Notes: generated by a model from the letters alone, not told the origin. Counted from the stretch's first letter, positions 37,063-46,668 are shown. The stretch is 64,000 bases of DNA from Nitrosomonas marina (GCF_900111605.1 NZ_FOIA01000015.1:1-64000); one strand, 5' to 3'. A program made the numbers and translations.

Positions 37063-38229
37063 ATGTCAATCCCACCAGCAACCTGGAAAAAACAAGCACA
37101 GGATAATTCAAGAAATAATGCTAGCGCTGCTGATAACTCTGAGTTAGAGATATCACTTGAACAGGATCAACGCTGGCTGGCATCACTCGTCCATGGAGAC
37201 GACAAGTATCTGGACCAATTCGTACTTGAGCAGCGTGGCAAACCGGTAGGCTGGGCTACTTTCTTTGTTCATCCGTCTGCGCTGCGCGTAACCCTGAATG
37301 GCTGGACACTTTATTCACACCGAATCCGTCGCTATACTTTATTTGCCCCGCCTTTGCTGGACAACCGCGCCGAACCGGATCAGTTACAAAATCTGCAGAA
37401 TTTGTTTATGTTGGTACATAGCCAGCTTGGCAAGAATGAAGCAATCTTTTTGCAATCTGTCACCGATGGTTCAGCGTTGGCACAACTGTTAACAGAAAAT
37501 TCACCACTACGTGAACAGTTTCATATTTTTGAATACGGTAAGCGTTACACGCACCGCTTTATCGATTTTACCGGAGATTACGACCAGTATTTAAAACAGT
37601 TGGGATCAAGTACGCGCAATGATCTAAAGCGAACGCGCAAACGTTTTTTAGCTGCTGTCAATAGTCATCAAACCGTTTGTTACCGCTCCGCCGATCAAAT
37701 TAATGATTTTCTGGATGCAGCCATGGCTATATCGCCACGCACATACCAGTACACACGACTAGGAGGTGGGCTACGGAACCGACAGCAATTGGCAAGACAG
37801 TACGGCATCACAGCCAGACATGGATGGTTTCGCAGCTACGTTCTTTTTGCTGATCAACAACCCATTGCATTTCAGGTTGGCCATTTATACAACGGTTGTT
37901 ACCATGCTCAGGAAATCGGTTATGATCCTGTCTGGGCAAAGTTGCAGGTGGGTATTTTTCTTCACACAGAGATTCTGCCTGATCTGATCGACTCAGATGA
38001 AAAGGTGAAACGATTCGATTTTGGCAATGACGACAGCCTGCATAAAAAAAGACTTAGCACGACAGCGATAATTCAAAGCTATGTATACCTCGTCCCGCGA
38101 AATGGACGAAATAACCTGACTGTCAAAATAATGCGTACTTTCGACCAAATTTCGGAGACCATTGGACGGCTGCTTGAGAAATATAATTTGCGAAAATATG
38201 CTGACAAATTATTGTGCAGCAAAAACTGA
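37063..38229 (+). CDS. FemAB/BioF2-type GNAT acyltransferase (copy 2)
   Basis: Paralogue of the preceding gene. The same landmarks recur: YLKQLGSSTRNDLKRTRKRF, SPRTYQYTRLG, ARHGWFRSYVLFADQQPIAF and EIGYDPVWAKLQVGIFLH. It also shares the shared FFVHPSALRVTLNGWTLYSH segment near residue 70 (copy 1 has FFIHPSALSFSLFGIAL). The two presumably arose by duplication and then diverged widely. The start is the ATG at 37063, or GTG six bases earlier. Together with the cyclotransferase downstream it may form a surface-modification unit; this is inference. Confidence 0.75.
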   Translation: MSIPPATWKKQAQDNSRNNASAADNSELEISLEQDQRWLASLVHGDDKYLDQFVLEQRGKPVGWATFFVHPSALRVTLNGWTLYSHRIRRYTLFAPPLLDNRAEPDQLQNLQNLFMLVHSQLGKNEAIFLQSVTDGSALAQLLTENSPLREQFHIFEYGKRYTHRFIDFTGDYDQYLKQLGSSTRNDLKRTRKRFLAAVNSHQTVCYRSADQINDFLDAAMAISPRTYQYTRLGGGLRNRQQLARQYGITARHGWFRSYVLFADQQPIAFQVGHLYNGCYHAQEIGYDPVWAKLQVGIFLHTEILPDLIDSDEKVKRFDFGNDDSLHKKRLSTTAIIQSYVYLVPRNGRNNLTVKIMRTFDQISETIGRLLEKYNLRKYADKLLCSKN

Positions 38230-38303
38230 ACACAAACCAAAGCGCATAACGATTTCAGCATTTGCTACCGCATGCCGGAATCGGAATATCCGTGGAAGTT
38301 GAC

Positions 38304-39086
38304 ATGATCAATCGCGATGCTCTAATTCAGTTTTTCGATTTTCTCGGTCTAAAAAGACCGCTCGGATGGATATACTTCCGGCTTCAGACATTCGGGTTAC
38401 CCAAAATAGCACCCTGTATTATTCGTATTCTGCCACATGATAACAATGCTTACACACAAGGACTTGTCTTTCATCAAGGCCAGCTTTATGAGAGTACCGG
38501 CCCCACGAATGCATCACGGCTGCGCCATCTTGATTATCGCAATGGCGCTGTTCAGCATGAGATCAAGGTTGACCAGGAATGGTGCGAAGGTATTGCCATC
38601 CTGAACAATCAACTGGTCCAGTTGACATATACATCCGGTAAAACGCTGAATTACGACATCAATACGCTGGAAAGACTGGATAACCGGTTTAGCTATGAGG
38701 GTGAAGGCTGGGGACTCGCCGGTTGCGATGGCGGTTTAGTAATGAGCAACGGGAGTAATGAACTGGCTTTTAGAAATGAACAGTTTACTGTTACATCCAT
38801 TTTGCCAGTTACCATGAACGGTCGACCACTCAATTGTATAAACGATCTGGAGTGTGTTTGCGACAAAATCTATGCAAATGTTCAATTTCATAATCATATT
38901 TATGAAATCGACCGTTCCACGGGCAAAGTGCAGCGGGTAATTGATTGCCGGGCAATTATTTCCCGCTCGGGCAGGCGCAATTTCAAGGACATGCTCAACG
39001 GTATTGCATACTTTCCGGATACCGGAACTTTCTACGTTACCGGCAAGAACTGGCCGACATTATTTGAGATTCGTATTCCTCAATGA
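38304..39086 (+). CDS. Glutaminyl-peptide cyclotransferase-like protein
   Basis: A beta-propeller glutaminyl cyclase-like protein (plant/bacterial type), which would convert N-terminal glutamine of peptides to pyroglutamate. Family landmarks are NNAYTQGLVFHQGQLYESTG (about residues 48-67), EWCEGIAILNNQLVQLTY, FSYEGEGWGLAGCDGGLVMSNGS with the conserved EGWGL, NDLECVCDKIYANVQF, and MLNGIAYFPDTGTFYVTGKNWP. The ATG at 38304 has a GGAAG ribosome-binding site (260 aa). Unlike most bacterial homologues there is no signal peptide, so the product may stay in the cytoplasm. Confidence 0.85.
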   Translation: MINRDALIQFFDFLGLKRPLGWIYFRLQTFGLPKIAPCIIRILPHDNNAYTQGLVFHQGQLYESTGPTNASRLRHLDYRNGAVQHEIKVDQEWCEGIAILNNQLVQLTYTSGKTLNYDINTLERLDNRFSYEGEGWGLAGCDGGLVMSNGSNELAFRNEQFTVTSILPVTMNGRPLNCINDLECVCDKIYANVQFHNHIYEIDRSTGKVQRVIDCRAIISRSGRRNFKDMLNGIAYFPDTGTFYVTGKNWPTLFEIRIPQ

Positions 39087-39170
39087 AGAAAGACCATCAC
39101 AACACCCCGACCATAACCAAACGGACTATTAAGTATTTTATAGTGTGCGGTTCTTCAATACAGTACGGAA

Positions 39171-39674
39171 TTAACCATGCGCTTTATAATTGCACACATG
39201 TTCCAGTAATCCGAGACTGGCTTCTTCAATCATGTCAAGCACCGTTTCGAATCCCTGATCTCCACCAAAATATGGATCAGGTACTTCATGATTGCTATAG
39301 ACGCCCTTACTGTAATGCATCATTAATTCAAGCTTGTGACTGAATCGGTCCGGACAGCGCTGTTGTAAAATCGATAGATTCTCATGGTCCATTGCCAGAA
39401 TATAATCGAATTTAGCAAAATCGTCAGGGTGAACTTTACGTGCCCGCAAATCATTCATTTGATAACCGCGCCTCATCGCCGCACCTTGAGCACGGCGATC
39501 CGGTGGGTTACCGACATGATAGGCATGTGTTCCAGCGGAGTCGACTGAAAACGCGTGTTCCAGATTGGCCTTTTTCACCGTATGTCTGAACACGGCATCC
39601 GCGGTGGGAGAACGGCAAATATTCCCCATGCAGACGAAAAGTACTTTAATTTGACTTTGGGATTCTGGTTTCAT
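39171..39674 (-). CDS. Low-molecular-weight protein-tyrosine-phosphatase
   Basis: A 167 aa enzyme with the catalytic P-loop VCMGNICRSPTADAVF near residue 15, a loop HEVPDPYFGGDQGFE containing the general acid Asp (about residue 130), and the standard SVDSAGTHAYHVGNPPDRRA segment. Such phosphatases often reverse BY-kinase phosphorylation in polysaccharide export. The ATG at 39674 is preferred to an upstream TTG at 39689. It converges on the cyclotransferase gene. Confidence 0.93.
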   Translation of the reverse strand: MKPESQSQIKVLFVCMGNICRSPTADAVFRHTVKKANLEHAFSVDSAGTHAYHVGNPPDRRAQGAAMRRGYQMNDLRARKVHPDDFAKFDYILAMDHENLSILQQRCPDRFSHKLELMMHYSKGVYSNHEVPDPYFGGDQGFETVLDMIEEASLGLLEHVCNYKAHG

Positions 39675-39771
39675 AGACAAAAATGACAAAATAAATAAAG
39701 GTAATTTACGTACACGATATTATACAGTGTTAATTCCAATCCGAGCATACCCAGCCAGACCTTAAGCAATG

Positions 39772-41055
39772 TTACAGTCCAATGCCGGCATAACTCAAAA
39801 AATTAGGTGCAAAATTTTCAGTTTCGTAGATTTCGGACTGGGAAATAGCATTTGTAATCACCGCCGATCGCCAGGCCATCAGGCTGGTCTGAGGCTCAAA
39901 TATCCCGTGTTCGTAACGACTGAAATTCTGAACAAAAATTCTGTTTCGTACGTGGCCATCCCATTGCACAGAGAAATCCCGATTAACACAAAAGCAGTCG
40001 TTTTGATCGAAGCGAATAAGATGTTTTATAGCCTCGACAAATGCAGGAATACTGTTTTTAAAGCCTGTGCACAAAATAACGATATCTGCGTCAAGACACT
40101 CATTTTTCAGTGTAAAATAATTAAAAAGATAAATTTGATAACAATTGTCGGCATGACTGATGCCTTCCATCCTTCGGTAAGGAAGAATCCTGAATTGAAC
40201 CGTCGACTGATCGACATTCTGTGCATAATAAAGCTCGTTATAAAGGCTTTGCAAATAGGTCGGCGTATTTCCATCACTGGTTAACTTCTGATAGTCAACA
40301 ATTTTTTTCTTCAACTGAGCGTCAACTGCAAAAAATTCCTTAGCATAATTGGGACTGAAATACTCGTTGACAAAAGCTGATTCATCGAGCGGTTCCAGGT
40401 TCGGTCTACTGGAAACAAGCGACACCGAATTTGCACACCCCCACTTTCCTTTTATTACATTCCTGAAGATTTCCACACCCGTCTGGCCACCGCCAATGAT
40501 AACAACACGCTTGTCTCGCACATCAATCTGCTGCAGAAAGGAAGATTTTGCGTGAAAACAGGTGTTACTGATATAGGGTTCTGCGCAGGCTGGTATTCTG
40601 GGGCTGATACCCGTGCCCAAACAGATATTTTTGGCCTTAAATTGCTTTGTATGATTGCCGATGGTGAATAACCGACCATCATAGCTTAAACTGTCAACTT
40701 TGAAATTAAACGACAGTTTTTTTGGCATCTGTCGGACCACCCACTGACAATACAATTCAAATTCTTTTCTGGTAACCACCTGTCGATTGGTATTCATAAA
40801 TGCATGGAACAGCCCGTTTTGCACAAGATAATTTAAAAATGAGTATGGGCTTGTGGGATCGACACCTGTAACCAGATCCTTCAGAAACGCCGTCTGCATA
40901 TCAGAATCCGGAAACAATATTTCCGAGTGCCATTGGAACATTGGCTTTTCATCAAAAAATCGCGTTCTTAATGTATGATTTTTTTCCGAGACTGCTGCCA
41001 GACTCAAATTAAAGGGGCCAATTCCGATTCCGATCAGATCAAGTACATTATCCAT
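39772..41055 (-). CDS. iucD: L-lysine/L-ornithine N-hydroxylase, IucD-like
   Basis: FAD- and NADPH-dependent N-hydroxylase that adds a hydroxyl to the side-chain amine of lysine in aerobactin-type siderophore synthesis. The FAD motif is DLIGIGIGPFNLSLAAV near the start, the substrate region FLKDLVTGVDPTSPYSFLNYL lies at about residues 58-78, and the NADPH motif is VVIIGGGQTGVEIFRNVI (about 185-202). A late ILCTGFKN motif also fits. The 427 aa length is usual. It overlaps iucC by 8 bases and ends the iucABCD operon. Ornithine specificity cannot be excluded from sequence alone. Confidence 0.92.
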   Translation of the reverse strand: MDNVLDLIGIGIGPFNLSLAAVSEKNHTLRTRFFDEKPMFQWHSEILFPDSDMQTAFLKDLVTGVDPTSPYSFLNYLVQNGLFHAFMNTNRQVVTRKEFELYCQWVVRQMPKKLSFNFKVDSLSYDGRLFTIGNHTKQFKAKNICLGTGISPRIPACAEPYISNTCFHAKSSFLQQIDVRDKRVVIIGGGQTGVEIFRNVIKGKWGCANSVSLVSSRPNLEPLDESAFVNEYFSPNYAKEFFAVDAQLKKKIVDYQKLTSDGNTPTYLQSLYNELYYAQNVDQSTVQFRILPYRRMEGISHADNCYQIYLFNYFTLKNECLDADIVILCTGFKNSIPAFVEAIKHLIRFDQNDCFCVNRDFSVQWDGHVRNRIFVQNFSRYEHGIFEPQTSLMAWRSAVITNAISQSEIYETENFAPNFLSYAGIGL

Positions 41056-42784
41056 AAGCGCTTTCTCTATTCACCAGGGGATTTTCAAGCGGGCTGCCCA
41101 ATAGCGGTTTGGGCCGCTGAACAGAATCTTGATACCCGATTTCAAAACGAACCTTATTTAACAGAACTCTCTGTAAACTCGGTGTCAGCAAGCTGGGTAC
41201 CCCTGCTTGCGTTGGATAGTTTTTCTCGTACTCAGCAATAACTGAACCCAGCAACTGATAAAACTGCGCCTCCTTAAAACGGTGTGAAATATAAAGCGAC
41301 TGAGAAATGAATCTCAGTACTGAAACAAAATGACCGGTAATCAGATCGTAAATAATATGTCCTGAAGGCAGATAATCCAGTCTGTTCAATACTTTCTCAG
41401 AAAATTTCTCTCGCGTTACCGGCGGCAGATTTTGATTTAACCGTAGATCACCCTGAAAATCCTTGATGATTAAACCTGAAGGCGTATTGTTCTTGAGTTT
41501 TAACAGTGTATTCTGCCCGTGCGCAACCAGGCCGATGCCATATCGGGATTGAAGGTGGTACAGCGGAAGCACAACTTTACTAAAATACTGCTTTAACCAT
41601 TGCTCAACAGACAGTTTCGATTTTTCGATCAACAGGCCTATTAAAGACTTGCAATTCTGATCCAGAAATGACAATGACCCGGTCATGAGGCATCTTTCAT
41701 CACTGCCCAGTTTTGAAGAGCTGGGCTCACGCCAGACTGCTCCCAGAAATTCCTTATACCGATATGGCGCACTTTTTATATCAATATAATCTGATGGCAC
41801 GTAACTAAAAGCGGCAACATCCTTTAAACAATCAGTATTGGCCGACACAAAAACCGCATCCTGCCTGAGGATGGATTCTATCCCTTCTGAAATTTCCGAG
41901 GCGATTGAGATATACCGCACGGGAATACCGCGTACACATGAAGTATTTAGAATCGAAATCGGCAGTTTGATGTCCAAAGCCAGCCTGTTCTGGCAGTTTG
42001 AGAAAGTTCTTATCGATACATGCGGTTTATAGCGATCACCTGCCCTGTCCAGTAAAACAATATTTTTACAATTAATATCTTTTTGAAAAAAAAGCTGTAT
42101 TTTATGCTCCCACTGCCATACATGCACCGGCACAATATAATAGGAATGATAATCAATATTATTTTTCTTACATAAAAATTGTAAATAATTAATCTCGCTT
42201 TCAGCCAGATCGGCAGTAATAATATTCTCGAATGATTTATTTTGCTGACAGTTTATAGTCAGCAGACTCTTCATGATTGCAACCCGAAGAAATTGAGTTT
42301 CCCGAGCATTCTCCGGCGCGAATGCTGACAAATCACATGGTGTCCAGCCGATTCTACCTTTGTTCAAGATAAGTTTGGGATGGCCATTGAGTCGTGATTC
42401 AATGCCAAGAGAATCCATTTGATAAAGCGCATTTACTGAAACAGATTTTTGCAGCATAATTTGATCGCTGTACAGCGTGTGCTGCATTTCCTCTATAAAA
42501 TTCGCCAGCGTGATATCGCTCATTTTTGTCAGATACTGCGTCTCTTTAAAAAACAGTGCGGCATCCGGCTTTCGCCCGTCGCATCGCCTTAACGTATCCG
42601 GCTTGACAACCAGGTCGCCCCATATTCCCTTGAATGCGTGAAAGCGATAAATGACTTCACCGTTTATGTCTAAGGTAAATGTGTTCTCATTAGCTTGCTT
42701 TACCACATCTGACAGAATTTCTTCATAAAACAGCTCGCTGATTGCCTTGGCAATAAGGTTTCTGTTCGCGATTTCCCAGGTCAT
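41048..42784 (-). CDS. iucC: NIS siderophore synthetase, IucC-like
   Basis: An NRPS-independent siderophore synthetase expected to attach the second N-acetyl-N-hydroxylysine to citrate, finishing an aerobactin-like siderophore. IucA/IucC family motifs are LNGHPKLILNKGRIGW (about residue 130), RTFSNCQNRLALDIKLPISI, the YGIGLVAHGQNTLLKLKNN segment, and LIIKDFQGDLRL. The start is the ATG at 42784, overlapping the iucB stop by ATGA; a longer TTG-type start at 42820 is less likely. The length, 578 aa, matches the family. Confidence 0.92.
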   Translation of the reverse strand: MTWEIANRNLIAKAISELFYEEILSDVVKQANENTFTLDINGEVIYRFHAFKGIWGDLVVKPDTLRRCDGRKPDAALFFKETQYLTKMSDITLANFIEEMQHTLYSDQIMLQKSVSVNALYQMDSLGIESRLNGHPKLILNKGRIGWTPCDLSAFAPENARETQFLRVAIMKSLLTINCQQNKSFENIITADLAESEINYLQFLCKKNNIDYHSYYIVPVHVWQWEHKIQLFFQKDINCKNIVLLDRAGDRYKPHVSIRTFSNCQNRLALDIKLPISILNTSCVRGIPVRYISIASEISEGIESILRQDAVFVSANTDCLKDVAAFSYVPSDYIDIKSAPYRYKEFLGAVWREPSSSKLGSDERCLMTGSLSFLDQNCKSLIGLLIEKSKLSVEQWLKQYFSKVVLPLYHLQSRYGIGLVAHGQNTLLKLKNNTPSGLIIKDFQGDLRLNQNLPPVTREKFSEKVLNRLDYLPSGHIIYDLITGHFVSVLRFISQSLYISHRFKEAQFYQLLGSVIAEYEKNYPTQAGVPSLLTPSLQRVLLNKVRFEIGYQDSVQRPKPLLGSPLENPLVNRESAYG

Positions 42785-43596
42785 AAGTGCCTGCCGGCAA
42801 ACAGCCTTTCCCGTGTGCACTCCAGAAGAACAGCACGTTTATGTGGAAAATCAAATACTTTAATTCTCCTCCAGACCGGAAAGGAATCAACATATTGCAG
42901 AACCTTCTGATTATCCCACCGAGGCTCAGCCATAACCTTTAACGTTCTCGGATCGTCAAGAAAGAGATAGTGCACCACGCATTTCAACACGGCATCAGTA
43001 TTCTTTATGCCCAGGAATTTCCGATTACCTATCAGAAAATGAAACCCCCTATCGTAATCATCACAGTCATAATAAGGACCCAGTCTGTCTTCCTTTACCC
43101 AATAAAATTCAAAATATCCAGCCGGTTCACTGTCAATTTCCATGATTACAGGTATCAGATGCGGATCGCCCAGATTCTTCTCAATATATTCCCGGTGATG
43201 ATCAATGCTGCCTTCAAGCTCCCAGTAAACCGATACACGCTTACTATTGTGCCATTGTGAAAAAACAGTTAAATCCTTGTCCGGATCGATTACCCTGAAC
43301 GTAATTGTTTTGTCGATCTCATAGATATATCGCTCGTACAGCAGTGTGTTTTTTTCCGGGTTATACCGCAAAGGATGCGAAACATTATTGGTTCTCACCC
43401 AGGCTACAGGATATAGTGCGCGTTCGCTCGATTTGATCCAGAAAGGCGAAAATTGAAAAAATTCGCTGCGGCTGATTTTCATCACGCGATCCTGAAGCTG
43501 TATATCAATATGCTGAACACCTGGTTTGAAATGTTCTTTTAACCATATTTCCTGATCCAGGAAAAGATTTCTCAACACCAAGTTCGGTTTATGCAT
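42781..43596 (-). CDS. iucB: N6-hydroxylysine acetyltransferase, IucB-like
   Basis: GNAT-family enzyme that acetylates N-hydroxylysine. The C-terminal acetyltransferase domain carries family landmarks: FSQWHNSKRVSVYWELEG, EPAGYFEFYWVKEDRLGPYY, GFHFLIGNRKFLGIKNTDAV and YLFLDDPRTLKVMAEPRWDN. The ATG at 43596 (271 aa) overlaps the iucA stop by 8 bases; the frame stays open farther upstream but inside iucA. Gene order and mutual overlaps show it is translated with the two synthetases. Confidence 0.9.
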   Translation of the reverse strand: MHKPNLVLRNLFLDQEIWLKEHFKPGVQHIDIQLQDRVMKISRSEFFQFSPFWIKSSERALYPVAWVRTNNVSHPLRYNPEKNTLLYERYIYEIDKTITFRVIDPDKDLTVFSQWHNSKRVSVYWELEGSIDHHREYIEKNLGDPHLIPVIMEIDSEPAGYFEFYWVKEDRLGPYYDCDDYDRGFHFLIGNRKFLGIKNTDAVLKCVVHYLFLDDPRTLKVMAEPRWDNQKVLQYVDSFPVWRRIKVFDFPHKRAVLLECTRERLFAGRHL

Positions 43597-45301
43597 AACA
43601 AATATTTTTGGAAAATTTGTACAATGGATTCTCGATTTCGTTATAAATGGCCAGAGGATTTTTTTCTGTATTTTCATTCACCCCATTCAAGCTGCAATAG
43701 AAATTTCCTTTTTGTTTTAAGGTGCTTGAATACAGCAAATAATCAACAAATGAACCGTCTAACAGATTGCCATTCTTTTTCTCTGTAAGATATTGAAAAA
43801 GCATGTCCAAAAGCTTTGCTTCAGTACAGATACATTGTGTCGCAAGCGCATTGATCAAACTGAAGGTCGAATTGATAACAAGATAATATCCCAGCAGCGC
43901 GTGCGTCATAGAATCATCCAGAACGTTGCCATTGTGCAGATCGAGCGTCGAAACCTCAGTTTTCATTTTTTCATAGCCGAGCCGGGTATAACCTGTACCC
44001 TGGCAGTCCCTGAAAATTACGCCGCAGGGATAACTGTCAATTAATTGAACGATAATATTCTGCTGATGTGCGCCAAAAAGGATGCCATGATTGGCATGAG
44101 CCATGATGAACGGATTCAGCACATTATCCAGATACAGGGAAAACCATTTGACTGCCTTAATATTACGTGATGCCAAAAAACCGTTGCCAGTATAAGGATT
44201 TGGCTGGGTTATCGTCGAAAGGACGATAGACTCGTTCTCCGCTGGCTTAATGAAAGGATTCTCCCTGATAAGGACAATGGTTTCCAGAATAACTGGTTGT
44301 GGTGTATGCTTGATTGCCAGAAATGAGGGTTCATTCATAATCGAAAAGTTTTTATTTGCAGCGAGAAACTGTCGGCCGTTGTCAGAATTCATTACTTCGT
44401 GAACCTGCACCCCCCTGACAACTTCGGCAGCCTGTAAATGCCTGATCGAATTTGTAATCCTCAGAGAAAGCGAAAACTTGAGCATATAATCACTATCTTC
44501 GCAGTAAATAGATCGCAGAGAACTCGTTGCTTTCCATTGCAGTTTCCCCGCCTTGTTAATCGGTATCAAATCTCCACTGCTTATAAGATGATTGATTTTG
44601 CCACTTTTTTTCAGCGTCTCGAATTGCCAGGGATGAAACGGAAAGGGCAGGTATTCACTGTCAACGGTACCTTCCTGGTCACGTTTATAAAGATCTGAAA
44701 ACCAGTCGATATCTTCAAAATATTTCGAATGATTCTGAAAAAAACAGGATTGCTTGAGTAATCCCCATCTGAGAGAAAATGCATTGCCGAATTCGGGAGC
44801 ATACAATCGGTTGTCACGCTTGCTGAATTCTGATTTGCTTTTTGGGCAAGGATGAACATTGTGCCCCAGCAACAGAGCCTGCTCGGCGTCTATAAAAGAC
44901 AGTTCCGGCTTTCGGTTAAGCGCATCAAAATCAGACCGTCTGTATTTCAGGATTTCAACCAGATTCCGGCAGCTTTCCATGATTCTTGAACACAGCGCAA
45001 GCATACCGGCATCTTGCGCATCATTGGCTAATATCTGAAAAAGCTCCTGAACGAACACTTCAAAACTAATAAATTCTTTTTGAGTACCGGTTGTCCTGTA
45101 GAACGTATTTTTAAAGGCATGACAGCCGACTCCGGAATAATTTTCCAATACAATACTTATCGCGTTGTGCTCAGTGCTGAAAACAATTTCATTGTCATTA
45201 ATCTCGAATTTTCTCCATTCCCTTAAAAGAGAATTTATCAGCGCTGTTGCTGCAAACTTCTCAGCAAGCTGTTCTGGATTTGAAATATGTTGGACCATCA
45301 T
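43589..45301 (-). CDS. iucA: NIS siderophore synthetase, IucA-like
   Basis: First synthetase of the aerobactin-type pathway, expected to join one acetyl-hydroxylysine to citrate with ATP. Family motifs are LLGHNVHPCPKSKSEF (about residues 145-160), the ATP-binding YMLKFSLSLRITNSIRHLQA segment, EVMNSDNGRQF, and AHANHGILFGAHQQNIIVQL followed by IFRDCQGTGYTRLG. Two adjacent ATGs (45301 and 45298) are possible starts with a weak ribosome-binding site; a TTG at 45325 is a further option. It leads the operon and is preceded by a Fur-box palindrome. Confidence 0.92.
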   Translation of the reverse strand: MMVQHISNPEQLAEKFAATALINSLLREWRKFEINDNEIVFSTEHNAISIVLENYSGVGCHAFKNTFYRTTGTQKEFISFEVFVQELFQILANDAQDAGMLALCSRIMESCRNLVEILKYRRSDFDALNRKPELSFIDAEQALLLGHNVHPCPKSKSEFSKRDNRLYAPEFGNAFSLRWGLLKQSCFFQNHSKYFEDIDWFSDLYKRDQEGTVDSEYLPFPFHPWQFETLKKSGKINHLISSGDLIPINKAGKLQWKATSSLRSIYCEDSDYMLKFSLSLRITNSIRHLQAAEVVRGVQVHEVMNSDNGRQFLAANKNFSIMNEPSFLAIKHTPQPVILETIVLIRENPFIKPAENESIVLSTITQPNPYTGNGFLASRNIKAVKWFSLYLDNVLNPFIMAHANHGILFGAHQQNIIVQLIDSYPCGVIFRDCQGTGYTRLGYEKMKTEVSTLDLHNGNVLDDSMTHALLGYYLVINSTFSLINALATQCICTEAKLLDMLFQYLTEKKNGNLLDGSFVDYLLYSSTLKQKGNFYCSLNGVNENTEKNPLAIYNEIENPLYKFSKNICYA

Positions 45302-45397
45302 TGATTTACAGTCATTCAGATGCAAAGCAAGGCTTTAAAGCACCGATCGCTCTTTCAATAAATTTTAATAATAAGATAAAGAGCCAATATTGTAAAT

Positions 45398-45416
45398 ACT
45401 AATCATTCTTATTAGT
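45398..45416. promoter_or_regulatory. Fur-box-like palindrome between iucA and MFS exporter
   Basis: A 19-base sequence with six-base arms, ACTAAT and ATTAGT, in perfect inverted repeat. It lies about 97 bases before iucA and 59 before the divergent MFS gene. It has the AT-rich NAT repeats of Fur sites and is placed to repress both directions when iron is plentiful. Confidence 0.7.
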
Positions 45417-45474
45417 GTTATTATTATGTTTAATATTAAATTGGCTTCTCTATATTATTTAGACATCTACATTT

Positions 45475-46668
45475 ATGTACCCAAAAAAAATCGGCATCGA
45501 TCCGTCTGTGAGGTTCGCTTTTCCTGTTGCAATTACAGGTGCAACCCAGAGCCTGCTGGTAATCACATTACCGATAATCACAGCATTAACTGGATTGAAG
45601 ATCAGCCTGATAAGCCCTGTTATGGGACTGGCAGCACTTGCCTTTCTGGTCGGCGGTTACTACTTGCCGCGACGAGCCGTCCCCGGACGACGTCGTCGGC
45701 TTCTAAAACAGCTCTTGATTGCGGCAACCGCCAGTCAAATTTTATTTGTCCTCACCTTATACGCTGGCACTGTGGAAATAGTCGGCGCTATTACTCTGGC
45801 GTCCCTGCTGTTCATTACGCGTTTTTGCTATGGACTGACTGTTTCAGGCATCTATCCCATCGTTCAGGCCTGGATGGTCAACGAATGCGTAAATAGTGAG
45901 CGCTCCCGGCATCGAATACTGACATACCTGAGCGCAACCGTAAGCGTTGCCCGAATTGTCGTACCGCTGCTGGCAGCTTGTCTGGCCATATTTCAACCTG
46001 TAGCAGTACTGGCATTACTGATTGGACTACCGCTTTTAGCGCTTCTGGTATTACCTGAAGAGACCACCCGATATAAAAATGATACTGAAATTTCGCTGAC
46101 ACTGCCGACTGCACGCTGGCCCCAAACCGCCATTGCTATACCTACCCTGCTGATACACATGAGCCTGGGACTTTCGGAGTTCATTATCGGTCCTTATCTT
46201 GCCTTTGAATGGAATATTTCACTGAACAGCACGCTGACTTATACTGCGCTACTCCTTGCAGTCATTGCCGTCTGCATGGCACTGGCACAACTGGCAAGTC
46301 TGCATTTTCGTCCCAGACCCGAGCGGGTTCTTGTATGGTCACCATCCGGTATGGCCTGCGGTGCAGCACTTGCGGCCATTTATCCGGCCGCTCTGCCTGC
46401 CGGATTGATATTAATCGCTGTTTCACTTGCATTGCTGTTACCGGCCTCAGCTGCCGGTGCAGTCATTAACCGTGCCCCCCAGGTGCAAGCGCATGCAAGC
46501 TCAGATTTGTACACAGCACGGATTCTTGGACATCTTCTGGGCATCGCCTTTGCCGGTCCGCTGTTTGAAATCGCCCCGGGCCTGCCGCTGTTTGTTGCTG
46601 CAGCAATTGCACTGATGGCAATACCAGCCGGCGCTGAACTGCGGTATACGCTGATCAAGCATCACTGA
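45475..46668 (+). CDS. MFS transporter, probable siderophore exporter
   Basis: A 397 aa major facilitator with about 11-12 membrane helices (for example SLLVITLPIITALTGLKISL, ITLASLLFITRFCYGLTVSG, VLALLIGLPLLALLVLPEE and LILIAVSLALLLPASAAGAV). The cytoplasmic loop after helix 2 is arginine-rich (PRRAVPGRRRRLLKQL), as is common. Divergent transcription from iucA and the shared Fur-like box suggest it exports the siderophore, the role ShiF is thought to have beside iucABCD in enterobacteria. This is inference from position; MFS substrates cannot be read from sequence. Confidence 0.8.
   Translation: MYPKKIGIDPSVRFAFPVAITGATQSLLVITLPIITALTGLKISLISPVMGLAALAFLVGGYYLPRRAVPGRRRRLLKQLLIAATASQILFVLTLYAGTVEIVGAITLASLLFITRFCYGLTVSGIYPIVQAWMVNECVNSERSRHRILTYLSATVSVARIVVPLLAACLAIFQPVAVLALLIGLPLLALLVLPEETTRYKNDTEISLTLPTARWPQTAIAIPTLLIHMSLGLSEFIIGPYLAFEWNISLNSTLTYTALLLAVIAVCMALAQLASLHFRPRPERVLVWSPSGMACGAALAAIYPAALPAGLILIAVSLALLLPASAAGAVINRAPQVQAHASSDLYTARILGHLLGIAFAGPLFEIAPGLPLFVAAAIALMAIPAGAELRYTLIKHH

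Noticed and set aside
39769..40284. A 171-codon plus-strand open frame
   Set aside because: It is antisense to the iucD hydroxylase and has no family features.
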